From Spongilla lacustris (lineage: Eukaryota > Porifera > Demospongiae > Spongillida > Spongillidae), in NCBI GenBank assembly GCA_949361645.1, contig OX442428.1:5122461-5186460 (forward strand): a DNA stretch of 64,000 bases, read 5' to 3'. Within the stretch, counting starts at the first letter, position 1, and each line of letters begins with the position of its first letter. Below, piece by piece: positions 1 through 10,749 of this stretch. A program made the translations under genes and the position numbers. The notes under the pieces are model-generated. The model was not told the DNA's origin and did not search any database. It saw only the letters and a program-made list of their open reading frames with translations.

Positions 1-1000
1 TTTGGAGTCAAATCCACGGTCCGATTTACTCCCTGTACTTGTGGTCAAATCCATCGTCCCATTTACACCCTGTATTTGTGTCCGTTGTGGGGTCAAACTC
101 TTGGTTTCATTTACACCTTTTTCTTGTGTTAGTTGTGGGGTCAAAACCATGGTTCCATTTACACCCTGTATGTGTGATCAAATCCATGGTCCCTTTTACA
201 CCGGTACTTGTGTTTGTTGTGGGGTCAAATCCATGGTCCCATTTACACCCTATACTTGTGTTTGTTGTGGGGTCAAATCCGTGGTTCAATTTATACCCTG
301 TACTTGTGATCAAATCCATCCTCCGATTTACACCCTGTACTTGTGATCAAATTCATCCTTTGATTTACACCCTGTACTTGTGATCAAATCCTTGGTCCCA
401 TTTAACCCTGTACTTGTGTCTGTTGTGAGATCTAATCCATGGTCCCATTTAACCCTGTACTTGTGTCTGTTGTGGGGTCAAATTCATGGTCCCATTTACA
501 CCTGTACTTTTGTCTGTTGCGGGGCCAAAACCATGGTCTGATTTACACCGTGTTCTTGGGATCAAATCCATGGTCCCATTTACACCCTGTACTTGTGTCT
601 GTTTTGGGGTCAAATCCATGGTCCCATTTACACCCTGTACTTTAGTCTGTTTGATGGTCACATCTAAGGTCCGATTTACACTCTAAACTTGTGTCTGTTT
701 TGAGGTCAAATCATTGGTCCCATTTACACCCTGTACTTGTGTCTGTTGTGGGGTAAAGTCCATTATCCTATTTACACCCCGTACTTGTGTCTATTGTGGG
801 GTCAAATCCATGATCCCATTTGATTTACACCCTGTACTTGAGTATGTTGTGGGGTCAAATCCATGATCCCATTTACACCCTGTACTTGAGTATGCTGAGG
901 GGTCAAATCTATGGCCCCATTTACACCCTGTACTTGAGTCTGTTTAGGGTCAATTCATTGGTCCCATTTACATCCTGTACTTTTGTCTGTTGTATCCTTT
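1..1000 (-). repeat. 48-bp minisatellite, left arm of element A
   Basis: Diverged tandem copies of a unit of about 48 bp containing TTTACACCCTGTACTTGTGT followed by a TGTTGTGGGGTC-like stretch. Shorter variants of about 37 bp lack the CCACAACAGAC segment (seen on the other strand). It is the inverted counterpart of 7991-10072. Because 48 is a multiple of 3, all three frames stay open for long stretches; the resulting Cys/Pro-rich reading frames are not credible genes. Confidence 0.9.
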
Positions 1001-2154
1001 GCTGCAATTTGTATCCTTTACTGCAAGTTGTATCCGAGGCCCAGGCCATCCCCTACTCAATAGCACTCTCAGTCTCCACACAACCAGCCCTCCCGCCCAC
1101 CCACCAACCCCTAAAACCCCTCTTACATATGGTGTAGTCAGACTGCCAACAGGGGAGCTGCCAGCTGCCACATTACCAGGATTGAATGGGGTCGTCACAA
1201 AAGTAGACCCCAGCATGTGGAGTGGAACCTTGAACTGAAGCCGGCCCCAAACCCTGGAGCCGGCCCCAAACACTGGAACCGGCCCCAAACACTGGAGCCG
1301 GCCCCAAACACTGGAGCCGGCCCCAAACACTGGAGCCGGCCCCAAACACTGGAGCCGGCCCCAAACACTGGAGCCGGCCCCAAACACTGGAGCCGGCCCC
1401 AAACACTGGAGCCGGCTCCAAACACTGGAGCCGGCCCCAAACACTGGAGCCGGCCCCAAACACTGGAGCCGGCCCCAAACACTGGAGCCGGCCCCAAACA
1501 CTGGAGCCGGCCCCAAACACTGGAGCCGGCCCCAAACACTGGAGCCGACCCCAAACAATGGAGCCGGCCCCAAACACTGGAGCCGGCCCTAAACACTGGA
1601 GCTGGCCCCAAACACTGGGGCAGGCCACAATGGCCCCCTATCCTAGCCCCACACAGTACTAACACCAGCTCCTCACTGCAAATGCAAGTGAAGCCACTAC
1701 CTGTGAAACCATTAACCCCCACACTACAAGAGGACTTAGTGTCAGGAGAACCATCAACTACAAGTGGAGCTACCAGCTCGCATTGGACAAATGGGAATAC
1801 CACCACTGAAGCAGCCTCCATTTGTACAGTGTGCATACGGGCCTACGTTTTTCTCTTCACACATTTTGTGTTGTAGATCTGAACTACTTGTAGACATGTA
1901 CATGTACAGAGTAAATTTTATCTGCTGTGGATGCTGTTAGTGGTGAATATAGTTACCTGCCCTATCGGTACTGATTGCGGTAGGTCTGCACCCGTGGTTG
2001 GTTTATATAGACAACCAAGGCTTGCAGAGGGCGTTTTGCTCTACTTGGAACTACTGTCCGCGAGTAGCAAAACATGTAAGTGCCATTTTGAATGTCACAT
2101 AAATTGCATGAACAGTCACAGCTACAATGTGGCACGATGAAGACGTCAGAATTC
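1001..2154 (+). repeat. Module X, left arm of palindrome A
   Basis: Unique-looking sequence found six times in the window, always as mirrored pairs: 1001-2154 with 6952-7990, 17846-18676 with 18873-19695, and 29790-30660 with 30745-31440. Hallmarks are a TACTGCAAGTTGTATCCGAG start, the 19-bp GGCCCCAAACACTGG motif and a conserved GGTTGGTTTATATAGACAA stretch near the loop. No conserved reading frame survives across copies, so I treat it as non-coding element body. Confidence 0.8.
1240..1622 (+). repeat. 19-bp VNTR, about 20 copies
   Basis: Tandem units CTGGAGCCGGCCCCAAACA with few substitutions. The same position in elements B and C holds only one unit, so the array was expanded inside A. The inverted partner at 7398-7725 has about 17 copies. 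A 19-bp period keeps all frames open over 57 bp, which explains the 150-219 residue Pro/Gly-rich frames on both strands. Confidence 0.95.
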
Positions 2155-2338
2155 TTATTGGATCCATCAACTACGTACTACCTAGCCCTAGGCTGTTGTA
2201 TGTCTGCTGAAATGTATGAGCTAGTGTTTATAGTGGCCGTGGGGCACAGCTAGGTGAAACTGGGTTACACTGGTAATGTCTAGATATGTTGACATCTCTG
2301 ACAGTGTAGGGTCTGCTAACTTTATTTGTGTGGTCATG
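2155..2338. other. Loop (spacer) of palindrome A
   Basis: About 184 bp separating the inverted arms that end GAATTC (2149-2154) and restart GAATTC (2339-2344). It is homologous to the loop of element B (18677-18872) but in the opposite orientation. No reading frame of note. Confidence 0.7.
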
Positions 2339-2417
2339 AATTCTGATGTGTCTTCATCGTGCCACATTGTAGCTGTGACTGTGCATGCAATTTATGTGAC
2401 ATTCAAAATGGCACTTA

Positions 2418-2590
2418 TGTTTCGCACCCGAAACCCGATAAAGACAACCAACTTGTTGGATGCGGATAGATATCTAAACTCACAAAGGACGACGCACGAC
2501 GTGCCAAGCGTCCAACAAAAATACTCGAATCAACGCACACCCCCACCTCCTGCGCATGCGCGTAACCAACAACAATACAACCCATAAACA
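2418..2590 (-). repeat. 3' LTR of the gypsy-type element
   Basis: 173 bp, nearly identical to 6779-6951. On the element strand it starts TGTTTATGGG and ends GTGCGAAACA. This is a short LTR for the group. Confidence 0.93.
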
Positions 2591-2600
2591 TCCCCCCCCC
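2591..2600 (-). promoter_or_regulatory. Polypurine tract
   Basis: On the element strand a run of nine G followed by A lies directly inside the 3' LTR. This is the expected place and composition for the plus-strand priming tract. Confidence 0.75.
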
Positions 2601-2608
2601 ATTAAGAG

Positions 2609-5014
2609 TTAACAATGTTCAATTAGCCGCTCTGGTTTCTTAATGATCCTCCCAGACCTGGTAGTGATAACTGGCTCCGTGGGCTGAGGTTGATCACGAG
2701 GTGGGCATGTCAGTTTCTTCTTGACCCTTTGAGCCATGCTGTTGTTGCCTGATGTCTCAGGCACCTCAAGTGATGGCACCTGGCATACGTGACGGGGCAT
2801 TTCTTCCTGATTGACAGGAATCTCTTTGGACTGGTCTTCTAACTGATCCAATCCTTGATCTTGACTTCCCAGATCCAACTGAGGTGAGTTCAACGATGGT
2901 TTTAGGAACTGTCTATTCCGGTGCAATAACTGTCCATCAACTTCCACAGTATAAGAGCTCTTTGACAACTGTCCCTCACATCTTCCTCTCATCCACTGCG
3001 TTTTACGGGCTCTCAAATCTTGCACCAGAACTGGCTCCCCTTTCCTTAAAGGCGTGAATGTGGACCCATAACCCGAGTGATGCCTTTGTATTTGGGCTTG
3101 CCGGTGCAACTTTTTCTCCCAGTTTCCTGGTGGCATATTTACAGCTAGTTTTCCATCGCTGACTGGAACTGCCCCCCTTGTTCGCCGAGCCAATAGCCGC
3201 TGGCTGGGACTAGAGTCTAGCCCGATAGTGGGCGTGTTTTGCCACTCTAGCAGTGCTAGATATGGATCTCTGCTTCGTTTGAATAGCCGCTTGGCTATTT
3301 TGACGGCGGACTCTGCTTTACCATTGGACTGACTGTTGTAGGCCGACGAGATGGTATGTTGGAACTCCCACAACTTGGCAAAACTGCTAAACTCTTGCGA
3401 GACAAACTGAGGCCCCCCATCAGTATGGACAACCACTGGAATGCCGTGTCTGGCAAACTCTCTCTTGGTTGCTTCCACAATGGTAGAGGCCAGTGTGTTT
3501 GGCTGCTCCGACACCTCAAAGAAATCTGTTAGGTAGTCCACCACGATGAGAAACTCTTTCCCTTTGCACTTGAACAAATCCATTCCAACTTTGCTCCAAG
3601 GTTGCTTTGGAATGTCATGTACTAACAGTTTGCTTCTGGCTTGTGCAGGACTGTCCTCCTCACAAATGGGACACTGTTTAGTAACTCTACCTATGTCCTC
3701 TGCCATCCCTGGCCAGTAAACAGCATCGCGGGCTCGTCTCAAAGTTGAATCTCTGCCCATGTGGCTGGAATGCAATTTCTGTAAATAAATCTGCCTCAGA
3801 GCTCCTGGCACTACCACTTGATCTCCTTTGAATATGATGCCATCTCGTACCACCAACAGTTCTCTAAAGTTCCAGTATTTCCTGACAGCCTCTGGTGCTT
3901 CCTTCCAATGAGCCGGCCAACCTTGTTTAATCACCTGACTCAGAGCTATCTGCTCTGGATCGGTGAAGGCTGCTCTCTGCACTTCTATCAATCGCTGGTC
4001 CTTCACTCGCACAAAATCCCTCTCCTCAATAACCTCCAACTCGCTGTCGTCTTCGCTATAGGTGTGTATCGCTAGGATTCCTTGCAGGGTTGGGCTCTCA
4101 ATCTCCCCTGCTGGTGACTTCATGGGCAGTCTGGATAAAACATCTGCAATGACCTGCTGTTCACCAGGCCGATAGACCACCTCAAGGTCATGCCTCTGTA
4201 ATGCTAGAAGCATCCACTGTAACCGTCTAGGAGCTGCTAGTATGGATTTCTTGGTGATCACTTCCAGGGGCCTATGATCCGTTTCAACTCGAACCTTTTT
4301 TCCATATATATACTGATCGAATTTGCTACAGGCAAATACGATAGCTAAACATTCCAGCTCAAGGGCCACATAATTCTTCTCCGCTTTGGTCAAGGATCTA
4401 GACACCGAGGCAACTGGTCGGCCTTCCTGCAACAAAGTAGCCCCCAGTCCTTCTGCACTGGCATCGCACTGTATCAGCACAGGCTTATTAACATCATAAA
4501 AAGCTAAAATTTGATCCTTGCAAATCAGGTCTTTTAGTTTCTCGAACGCTGATTGCTCTTCTTCACCCCACTGGAACTCTATGTTTTTTTCTGTCAAACG
4601 ACGCAAAGGCTCACTGGTTGCCGACAGGTTCGGAATAAACTTTGCTAAGTAATTGCACATACCCAGAAACCTTCTCACATCTGTCACCGACTTTGGGGCA
4701 GCCATCTGTTGAATTGCACGGACCTTGGCAGGGTCTGGACTCACGCCTTTACTTGAAATTCGGTGGCCAATGTATTGCAGCTCAGACATATGAAGCCTCA
4801 TCTTCTCCTTGTTAAACTTGATATTGCATTTTCGCGCTCTCATCAACAGCTGCACCAGTGCCTCATCATGCCTTTGCCTAGCTTCTTCATCCGTTTCCCC
4901 CCCACCAAAGACCAAAACATCATCTGCGACAACTGCCACACCCTCGATTCCATGAAGTGCTGCCTGGAGTCGCCTCTGGAACTCTTCAGGGGCTGATGAG
5001 ATTCCAAATGGCAT
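2609..5014 (-). CDS. pol: Gypsy-type pol, second half: RT C-terminus, RNase H, integrase
   Basis: 801 residues from the Met after the in-frame TGA. It continues the reverse transcriptase (VVADDVL carries the catalytic Asp pair, residues 28-34, in place of the commoner YxDD). RNase H follows (QCDAS at 182-186, ETDHRPLE about 244-251). The integrase has an HHCC zinc region (about 415-451, CPIC), and DDE-type residues in the GMDLF (477-481), TDGGPQF (531-537) and NGKAES (564-569) segments. The C-terminal tail is basic. It is in the same frame as the upstream gag-pro-RT part, so the two were one polyprotein. The methionine start is formal only; real translation would begin at 6748. Confidence 0.93.
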   Translation of the reverse strand: MPFGISSAPEEFQRRLQAALHGIEGVAVVADDVLVFGGGETDEEARQRHDEALVQLLMRARKCNIKFNKEKMRLHMSELQYIGHRISSKGVSPDPAKVRAIQQMAAPKSVTDVRRFLGMCNYLAKFIPNLSATSEPLRRLTEKNIEFQWGEEEQSAFEKLKDLICKDQILAFYDVNKPVLIQCDASAEGLGATLLQEGRPVASVSRSLTKAEKNYVALELECLAIVFACSKFDQYIYGKKVRVETDHRPLEVITKKSILAAPRRLQWMLLALQRHDLEVVYRPGEQQVIADVLSRLPMKSPAGEIESPTLQGILAIHTYSEDDSELEVIEERDFVRVKDQRLIEVQRAAFTDPEQIALSQVIKQGWPAHWKEAPEAVRKYWNFRELLVVRDGIIFKGDQVVVPGALRQIYLQKLHSSHMGRDSTLRRARDAVYWPGMAEDIGRVTKQCPICEEDSPAQARSKLLVHDIPKQPWSKVGMDLFKCKGKEFLIVVDYLTDFFEVSEQPNTLASTIVEATKREFARHGIPVVVHTDGGPQFVSQEFSSFAKLWEFQHTISSAYNSQSNGKAESAVKIAKRLFKRSRDPYLALLEWQNTPTIGLDSSPSQRLLARRTRGAVPVSDGKLAVNMPPGNWEKKLHRQAQIQRHHSGYGSTFTPLRKGEPVLVQDLRARKTQWMRGRCEGQLSKSSYTVEVDGQLLHRNRQFLKPSLNSPQLDLGSQDQGLDQLEDQSKEIPVNQEEMPRHVCQVPSLEVPETSGNNSMAQRVKKKLTCPPRDQPQPTEPVITTRSGRIIKKPERLIEHC

Positions 5015-5018
5015 TCTT

Positions 5019-6748
5019 AATCACCTAAATCTCCCCTTCGGACCCCAGAACGTTGTTAGAAAACTTGATCGCTGACTTAGTTTCACATGCATAAAGCCGT
5101 CTTTGACATCTAACAGGCTGAACACACGAGCTCCCTTTAGAGACGGTAATATATCTTCCAGAACTGGCATGTTAAAGTGGCTTCGCCGGATGGCCTTGTT
5201 TAAATCTCGAGGATCTAGACAAATTCTCACTTTGGCTTTGTCTGCTTTCCAGACTGCGGTGAGGTTGCTTATCCATTCAGTTGGTCCGTCCACCTTGACT
5301 ATCCAACCCTCCGCCTCCATTTCTGCTAATTTGCTTTCTACTGCCGTTTTCATCACGTGCGGAATTCTTCTGGGCCTATTCTGTGTTGGAAACACCCCTT
5401 CATCCAGCTCAATGTCATATTCGCCAGGTAAACAGCCAGTGCCCTTGAAGACATCCTGATAACTATTCAATATGGCTTCCTTGGATAAACCCTGGGAGGC
5501 TTCTGCTAAACAAACTGATTCTGACTCATAAGAAAGTAGCTGTAGACCTAAACAGGAGTCCAAAGATAACAAAGTGTGGTGTTTCGTTTCCAGTAGCTCA
5601 AAGACAAGTTCTGTTTGCCTCCCCAGTCGATTTACCACTAGGGTCCGGTATCTGCCTAATGACTTTTTCACTGACCCGTCATACATTGTGAGGTTAGTTC
5701 CACTTGGATCAACAGGTGGGCATCCTAGCTTTCTATAGTCGGCCACAGTCAAAACATTGCAAGATGCTGCCGTGTCCAACTGACAGTCAATCTCCAACGT
5801 ACGAGCAGAATCTATTCTGAGTGGAACCTTTGCGATTAGCTTCTTTCCCACTTTCTTCACAGTTATCAGTAACACCTCCTCCTCTGAATCAGTGGGGGTT
5901 CTTTCCTCCACTAGATGTACCGTTCCTCTCTTCAGGCACATCCTTGCAAAGTGGTTATAGCCCAAACATTTCTTACACTGTTGACCGTATGCTGGGCAAC
6001 GTCTTGGCGGATGACTGCGTCCACAGCGAGAGCAACTGGAACCATCCTTTTGGTTTCCGGACTCTCGTACCTGCCCATAGTTCCGAGCATGCTGCTCTTT
6101 TCTTACTGGCTCGGTAACAACTTTCTGTCTGCCTTGTCCAGTTGTACTTTTCGGGGTAGATCTGGCAGGGTTTGAGGAGTCTACAGCTGACACTTTTTCT
6201 CCCAACTCTGGCTTAACCCCCCAAGACTGCATATCTGCTGCAGTGGCCTCCATTGCTTGACACATTCTTATTGCTTTCTCTAGATCTAGGTTCTCAGTTT
6301 CAAAGAACCGTCTCCGCATTCTCTCATTGTCTACACCACGAATCAGCACATGAAGCATCAGGTCATTCTTAAGCTCCCCGAACTCACACTCCTTCACTTG
6401 TTTTCGAATTTCTGTCACGAACTGATCCACACTTTTCCCCTCTTGCTTCAACTGGAAAAACTTATCACGCCTTACATGCTTACTAGTTCTTCGAGCGCAC
6501 CAACTGTCTAACTTTCCACACACCACTGACCATTTTGTCCGATCCTCTCCGTCAGCGAAAGGCATCGTTTCATACAAATCATTCAACCTGGGGCCAACTA
6601 TCCGTAAGAAAATAGCCAGCTTCACTTGTTCGCTTGCGTCTCCTTTCTCCGTAGCGGTAAGGAACTGCGTGAACTCTCTTTTGAATCGTATCCAGTGACT
6701 GGTAAGATCCCCTTCTCCAATGGGTTCAGGAACCAAATGTTTCTCCAT
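5019..6748 (-). CDS. gag-pol: Gypsy-type gag, protease and RT N-terminus
   Basis: 575 residues from the first Met downstream of the primer site; the open frame extends upstream through the LTR but that part is not expected to be translated. It has a capsid-like gag (about 1-180), then two zinc knuckles (CSRC...C about 239-251, and CKKCLGYNHFARMC about 258-271). A protease motif LDTAAS follows (about 324-329, Ala where Gly is usual), then RT motifs LDPRDLN (511-517) and FSLLDVKDGF (543-552). It ends at TGA (5019-5021) inside the RT domain, with homology resuming two codons later in the same frame. The product as it stands lacks the RT active-site Asp pair, RNase H and integrase, so this copy is not autonomous unless the stop is read through. 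Confidence 0.93.
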
Positions 6749-6760
6749 TTCTTTATAGAG

Positions 6761-6778
6761 ATCCCACTCCTGACACCA
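6761..6778 (-). promoter_or_regulatory. Primer binding site, tRNA-Leu type
   Basis: The plus strand reads ATCCCACTCCTGACACCA immediately inside the 5' LTR. This matches the 3' end of metazoan tRNA-Leu plus CCA, so the element strand (TGGTGTCAGGAGTGGGAT) would pair with that primer. The tRNA identity is from memory of tRNA-Leu acceptor sequences. Confidence 0.8.
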
Positions 6779-6951
6779 TGTTTCGCACCCTAAACCCGAT
6801 AAAGACAACCAACTTGTTGGATGCGGATAGATATCTAAACTCACAAAGGACGACGCACGACGTGCCAAGCGTCCAACAAAAATACTCGAATCAACGCACA
6901 CCCCCAACTCCTGCGCATGCGCGTAACCAACAACAATACAACCCATAAACA
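6779..6951 (-). repeat. 5' LTR of the gypsy-type element
   Basis: 173 bp, nearly identical to 2418-2590; it directly precedes the primer binding site on the minus strand. It should contain the element promoter, but no TATA box was confidently placed. Confidence 0.93.
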
Positions 6952-7990
6952 CTCGCGTACAGTAGTTCCAAGTAGAGCAAAACGCCCTCTGCAAGCCTTG
7001 GTTGTCTATATAAACCAACCACGGGTGCAGACCTACCGCAATCAGTACCGATAGGGCAGGTAACTATATTCACCACTAACAGCATCTACAGCAGATAAAA
7101 TTTACTCTGTACATGTACATGTCTACAAGTAGTTCAGATCTACAACACAAAATGTGTGAAGAGAAAAACGTAGGCACGTATGCACACTGTACAAATGGAG
7201 GCTGCTTCAGTGGTGGTATTCCCATTTGTCCAATGCGAGCTGGTAGCTCCACTTGTAGTTGATGGTTCCCCTGACACTAAGTCCTCTTGTAGTGTGGGGG
7301 TTAATGGTTTCACAGGTAGTGGCTTCACTTGCATTTGCAGTGAGGAGCTGGTGTTAGTACTGTGTGGGGCTAGGATAGGGGGCCATTGTGGCTGGCCCCA
7401 GTGTTTGGGGCCGGCTCCAGTGTTTAGGGCCGGCTCCAGTGTTTGGGGCCGGCTCCATTGTTTGGGGTCGGCTCCAGTGTTTGGGGCCGGCTCCAGTGTT
7501 TGGGGCCGGCTCCAGTGTTTGGAGCCGGCTCCAGTGTTTGGGGCCGGCTCCAGTGTTTGGGGCCGGCTCCAGTGTTTGGGGCCGGCTCCAGTGTTTGGGG
7601 CCGGCTCCAGTGTTTGGGGCCGGCTCCAGTGTTTGGGGCCGGCTCCAGTGTTTGGGGCCAGCTCCAGTGTTTGGGGCCGGTTCCAGTGTTTGGGGCCGGC
7701 TCCAGTGTTTGGGGCCGGCTTCAGTTCAAGGTTCCACTCCACATGCTGGGGTCTACTTTTGTGACGACCCCATTCAATCCTGGTAATGTGGCAGCTGGCA
7801 GCTCCCCTGTTGGCAGTCTGACTACACCATATGTAAGAGGGGTTTTAGGGGTTGGTGGGTGGGCGGGAGGGCTGGTTGTGTGGAGACTGAGAGTGCTATT
7901 GAGTAGGGGATGGCCTGAGCCTCGGATACAACTTGCAGTAAAGGATACAAATTGCAGCAAAGGAGGATACAACAGACAAAAGTACAGGAT
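6952..7990 (-). repeat. Module X, right arm of palindrome A
   Basis: Reverse complement of 1001-2060 with a few substitutions and a shorter VNTR. The loop-proximal 79 bp of this arm (2339-2417) lie on the other side of the gypsy insertion. Confidence 0.85.
7398..7725 (-). repeat. 19-bp VNTR, about 17 copies
   Basis: Inverted counterpart of 1240-1622 with about three fewer units, so the arms of the palindrome are not perfectly homogenised here. Open frames across it (132-200 residues, Gly/Trp/Pro-rich) are artefacts of the period. Confidence 0.95.
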
Positions 7991-10072
7991 GTAAATGGGA
8001 CCAATGAATTGACCCTAAACAGACTCAAGTACAGGGTGTAAATGGGACCATAGATTTGACCCCTCAGAATACTAAAGTACAGGGTGTAAATGGGATCATG
8101 GATTTGACCCCACAACATACTCAAGTACAGGGTGTAAATCAAATGGGATCATGGATTTGACCCAACAATAGACACAAGTACGGGGTGTAAATAGGATAAT
8201 GGACTTTACCCCACAACAGACACAAGTACAGGGTGTAAATGGGACCAATGATTTGACCTCAAAACAGACACAAGTTTAGAGTGTAAATCGGACCTTAGAT
8301 GTGACCATCAAACAGACTAAAGTACAGGGTGTAAATGGGACCATGGATTTGACCCCAAAAATGACACAAATACAGGGTGTAAATGGGACCATGGATTTGA
8401 TCTCAAGAACAGGGTGTAAATCAGACCATGGTTTTGGCCCCGCAACAGACAAAAGTACAGGGTGTAAATGGGACCATGGATTTGATCACCAGTACAGGGA
8501 GTAAATCGGACCATGGATTTGACTCCACAACAGACAAAAGTACAGGGTGTAAATGGGACCATAGATTTGACCATAAACAGACACAAGACAGGGTGTAAAT
8601 GGGTCCATGGATTTGACCCCACAACAGACACAAGTACAGGGTGTAAATGGAACCATGGTTTTGACCCCACAACAGACACAAGAAAAAGGTGTAAATGGGA
8701 CCATGAGTTCGACCCTACAACAGACACATGTAAATGTGACCATGGATTTGATTACAAGTACAGGGTATAAATGGGACCATGGATTTGATCACAAGTACAG
8801 GGAGTAAATCGGACCATGGATTTAACTCCACAACAGACAAAAGTACAGGATGTAAATGGGACCAATGAATTGACCCTAAACAGACTCAAGTACAGGGTTT
8901 AAATGGGACCATGGATTTGACCCCACAACATACTCAAGTACAGGGTGTAAATCGATTGTACCCCACAACAGACACAAGTACAGGGTTAAATGGGACCAAT
9001 GATTTGACCTCAAAACAGACACAAATTTAGAGTGTAAATCGGACCTTAGATGTGACCCTAAAACCGACTAAAGTACAGGGTGTAAATGGGACCATGGATT
9101 TGATCCCAAGAACAGGGTGTAAATCAGACCATGGTTTTGGCCCCACAACAGACAAAAGTACAGGTGTAAATAGGACCATGAATATGACCCCACAACAGAC
9201 ACAAGTACAGGCTTAAATGGGACCATGGATTAGATCTCACAACAGACACAAGTACAGTGAGTAAATGGGACCAAGGATTTAATCACAAGTACAGGGTGTA
9301 AATCAAAGGATGGATTTGATCACAAGTACAGGGTGTAAATCGGAGGATGGATTTGATCACAAGTACAGGTATAAATTGAACCACGGATTTGACCCCACAA
9401 CAAACACAAGTAATAGGTGTAAATGGAACTATGGATTTGACCCCACAACAGACACAAGTACAGGGTGTAAATGGGACCATGGATTTGACCCCACACCAAA
9501 CACAAGTACGGGTGTAAATGGGACCATGGATTTAATCACAGGTACAGGGTGTAAATGGAACCATATGCATGGTTTTGACCCCACAACAGACACAAGAAAA
9601 AGGTGTAAATGAAACCATGAGTTTGACCCCACAACAGACACTAATACAGGGTGTAAATGGAACCATGGATTTGATCACAAGTACAGGGAGTAAATCGGAC
9701 CGTGGATTTGATCACAAGTACAGGGAGTAAATCAGACCGTGGATTTGACCCTACAACAGACAAAAGTACAGGGCGTAAATGGGACCAATGAATTGACCCC
9801 ACAACAGACTCAAGTACAGGGTGTAAATGGGACCAATGAATTGACCCTAAACAGACTCAAGTACAGGGTGTAAATGGGACCATAGATTTGACCCTAAACA
9901 GACACAAGTACATGGTGTAAATAGGACCATGGATTTGACCCCAAAATACACAAGTACAGACATGTAAATGGACCATGCATGGATTTTATCCCACAACAGA
10001 CTCAAGTACAGGGTGTAAAGGGGACCATGGATTTTATCCCACAACAGACACAATTGCAGGGTGTAAATGGAA
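7991..10072 (+). repeat. 48-bp minisatellite, right arm of element A
   Basis: Tandem GTACAGGGTGTAAATGGGAC units, 48 bp with 37-bp variants. Base 1 of the window corresponds in mirror to about 9700 here. The array ends abruptly at the TIR sequence starting CACCGTCGTCACTG. Confidence 0.9.
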
Positions 10073-10729
10073 CCACCGTCGTCACTGTACTAGCATAGAT
10101 CTAGTAACCTTTCTCACGATCGTCGTATTCGCACCGCTCGAACTTCACGTCCGCCGATTGAAACTCTTATGATCTTGTCTTCAGTTGACGTCGCCATAAA
10201 GTTATGTACGCAGAAGATAACGAAATAGGGATCGAATACGTATCCAGCGCAGAGTAGGTGTGCCTATAAGTTATCGAAGTGTCAGCCCACAGGAAGTAGT
10301 TGCATATTCATGTGATTTGGTGCATGGAAGCGGGTCACGCACGTACAACGGCGCGATTCGAGCGGGAAACTTGTACCAACTTTGCGCCGCTGTATCTCCG
10401 TAACGGATGACATAAAAATTAACGAACAGAACAAATCGTTAGGTATAGGACCTCTCTACCTACAAACCGAATTTGAAGCGATTTGATTACTCCTACAGAA
10501 AGTTATGGCGGGATCGAACCCGGTGGGGTATCGAACATTGCAATACTGGCACGGAGCAAGTGCAAGACTCCAAAATGTACTTTACAATAGAGAAATGATG
10601 TCGTATGAAGTGTTGAAAATAGGATGTCGATAGCTTTAACCGTTGGGAAGTTATCGCTATTTAAACGTAAAGGTATTTTATAACATTTTATATATTTATA
10701 CGAGGGCTCATTTTGTCGGAAACTGTCCC
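10073..10729 (-). repeat. Right TIR of element A
   Basis: About 655 bp, homologous to the TIRs of B and C. Read from its tip inward (minus strand) it reaches an ATG at about 10190 followed by a short frame ending at about 10107. This corresponds to the start region of the B-element gene. Confidence 0.85.
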
Positions 10730-10749
10730 ATATATATATATAATTATAT

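Larger units (their letters stand above)
2418..6951 (-). mobile_element. Ty3/gypsy-type LTR retrotransposon inserted in element A
   Basis: Complete element of 4,534 bp on the minus strand: two 173-bp LTRs with TG...CA ends, a tRNA-Leu-type primer binding site, a gag-pro-RT-RNase H-integrase polyprotein and a polypurine tract. The LTRs differ at only a few positions, suggesting recent insertion. The domain order with integrase last is the Ty3/gypsy order. The only obvious lesion is one in-frame TGA at 5019-5021. Flanks ACTTA (left) and CTCGC (right) do not match, so no 5-bp target duplication is visible; compared with the mirror arm about 12 bp of target seem missing. Confidence 0.93.
1..10729. 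mobile_element. Element A: partial giant palindromic TIR element, left end outside the window
   Basis: The right end is the tip ending GGAAACTGTCCC at 10718-10729. Reading left from there come a TIR (10073-10729), a 48-bp satellite array, module X, a loop at 2155-2338, then the mirror image: module X and the satellite in opposite orientation down to base 1. Base 1 aligns in mirror to about 9700, so the missing left end should lie roughly 1 kb upstream if the arms are symmetric. No gene of its own is visible, so it looks non-autonomous and probably mobilised by a B-type protein. A Ty3/gypsy element (2418-6951) sits in the right arm close to the loop. Confidence 0.75.

Noticed and set aside
1173..1876. 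Pro/Gly-rich frames of 150-219 residues on both strands
   Set aside because: They are by-products of the 19-bp VNTR, whose period opens all frames; mirrored frames appear at 7140-7994.
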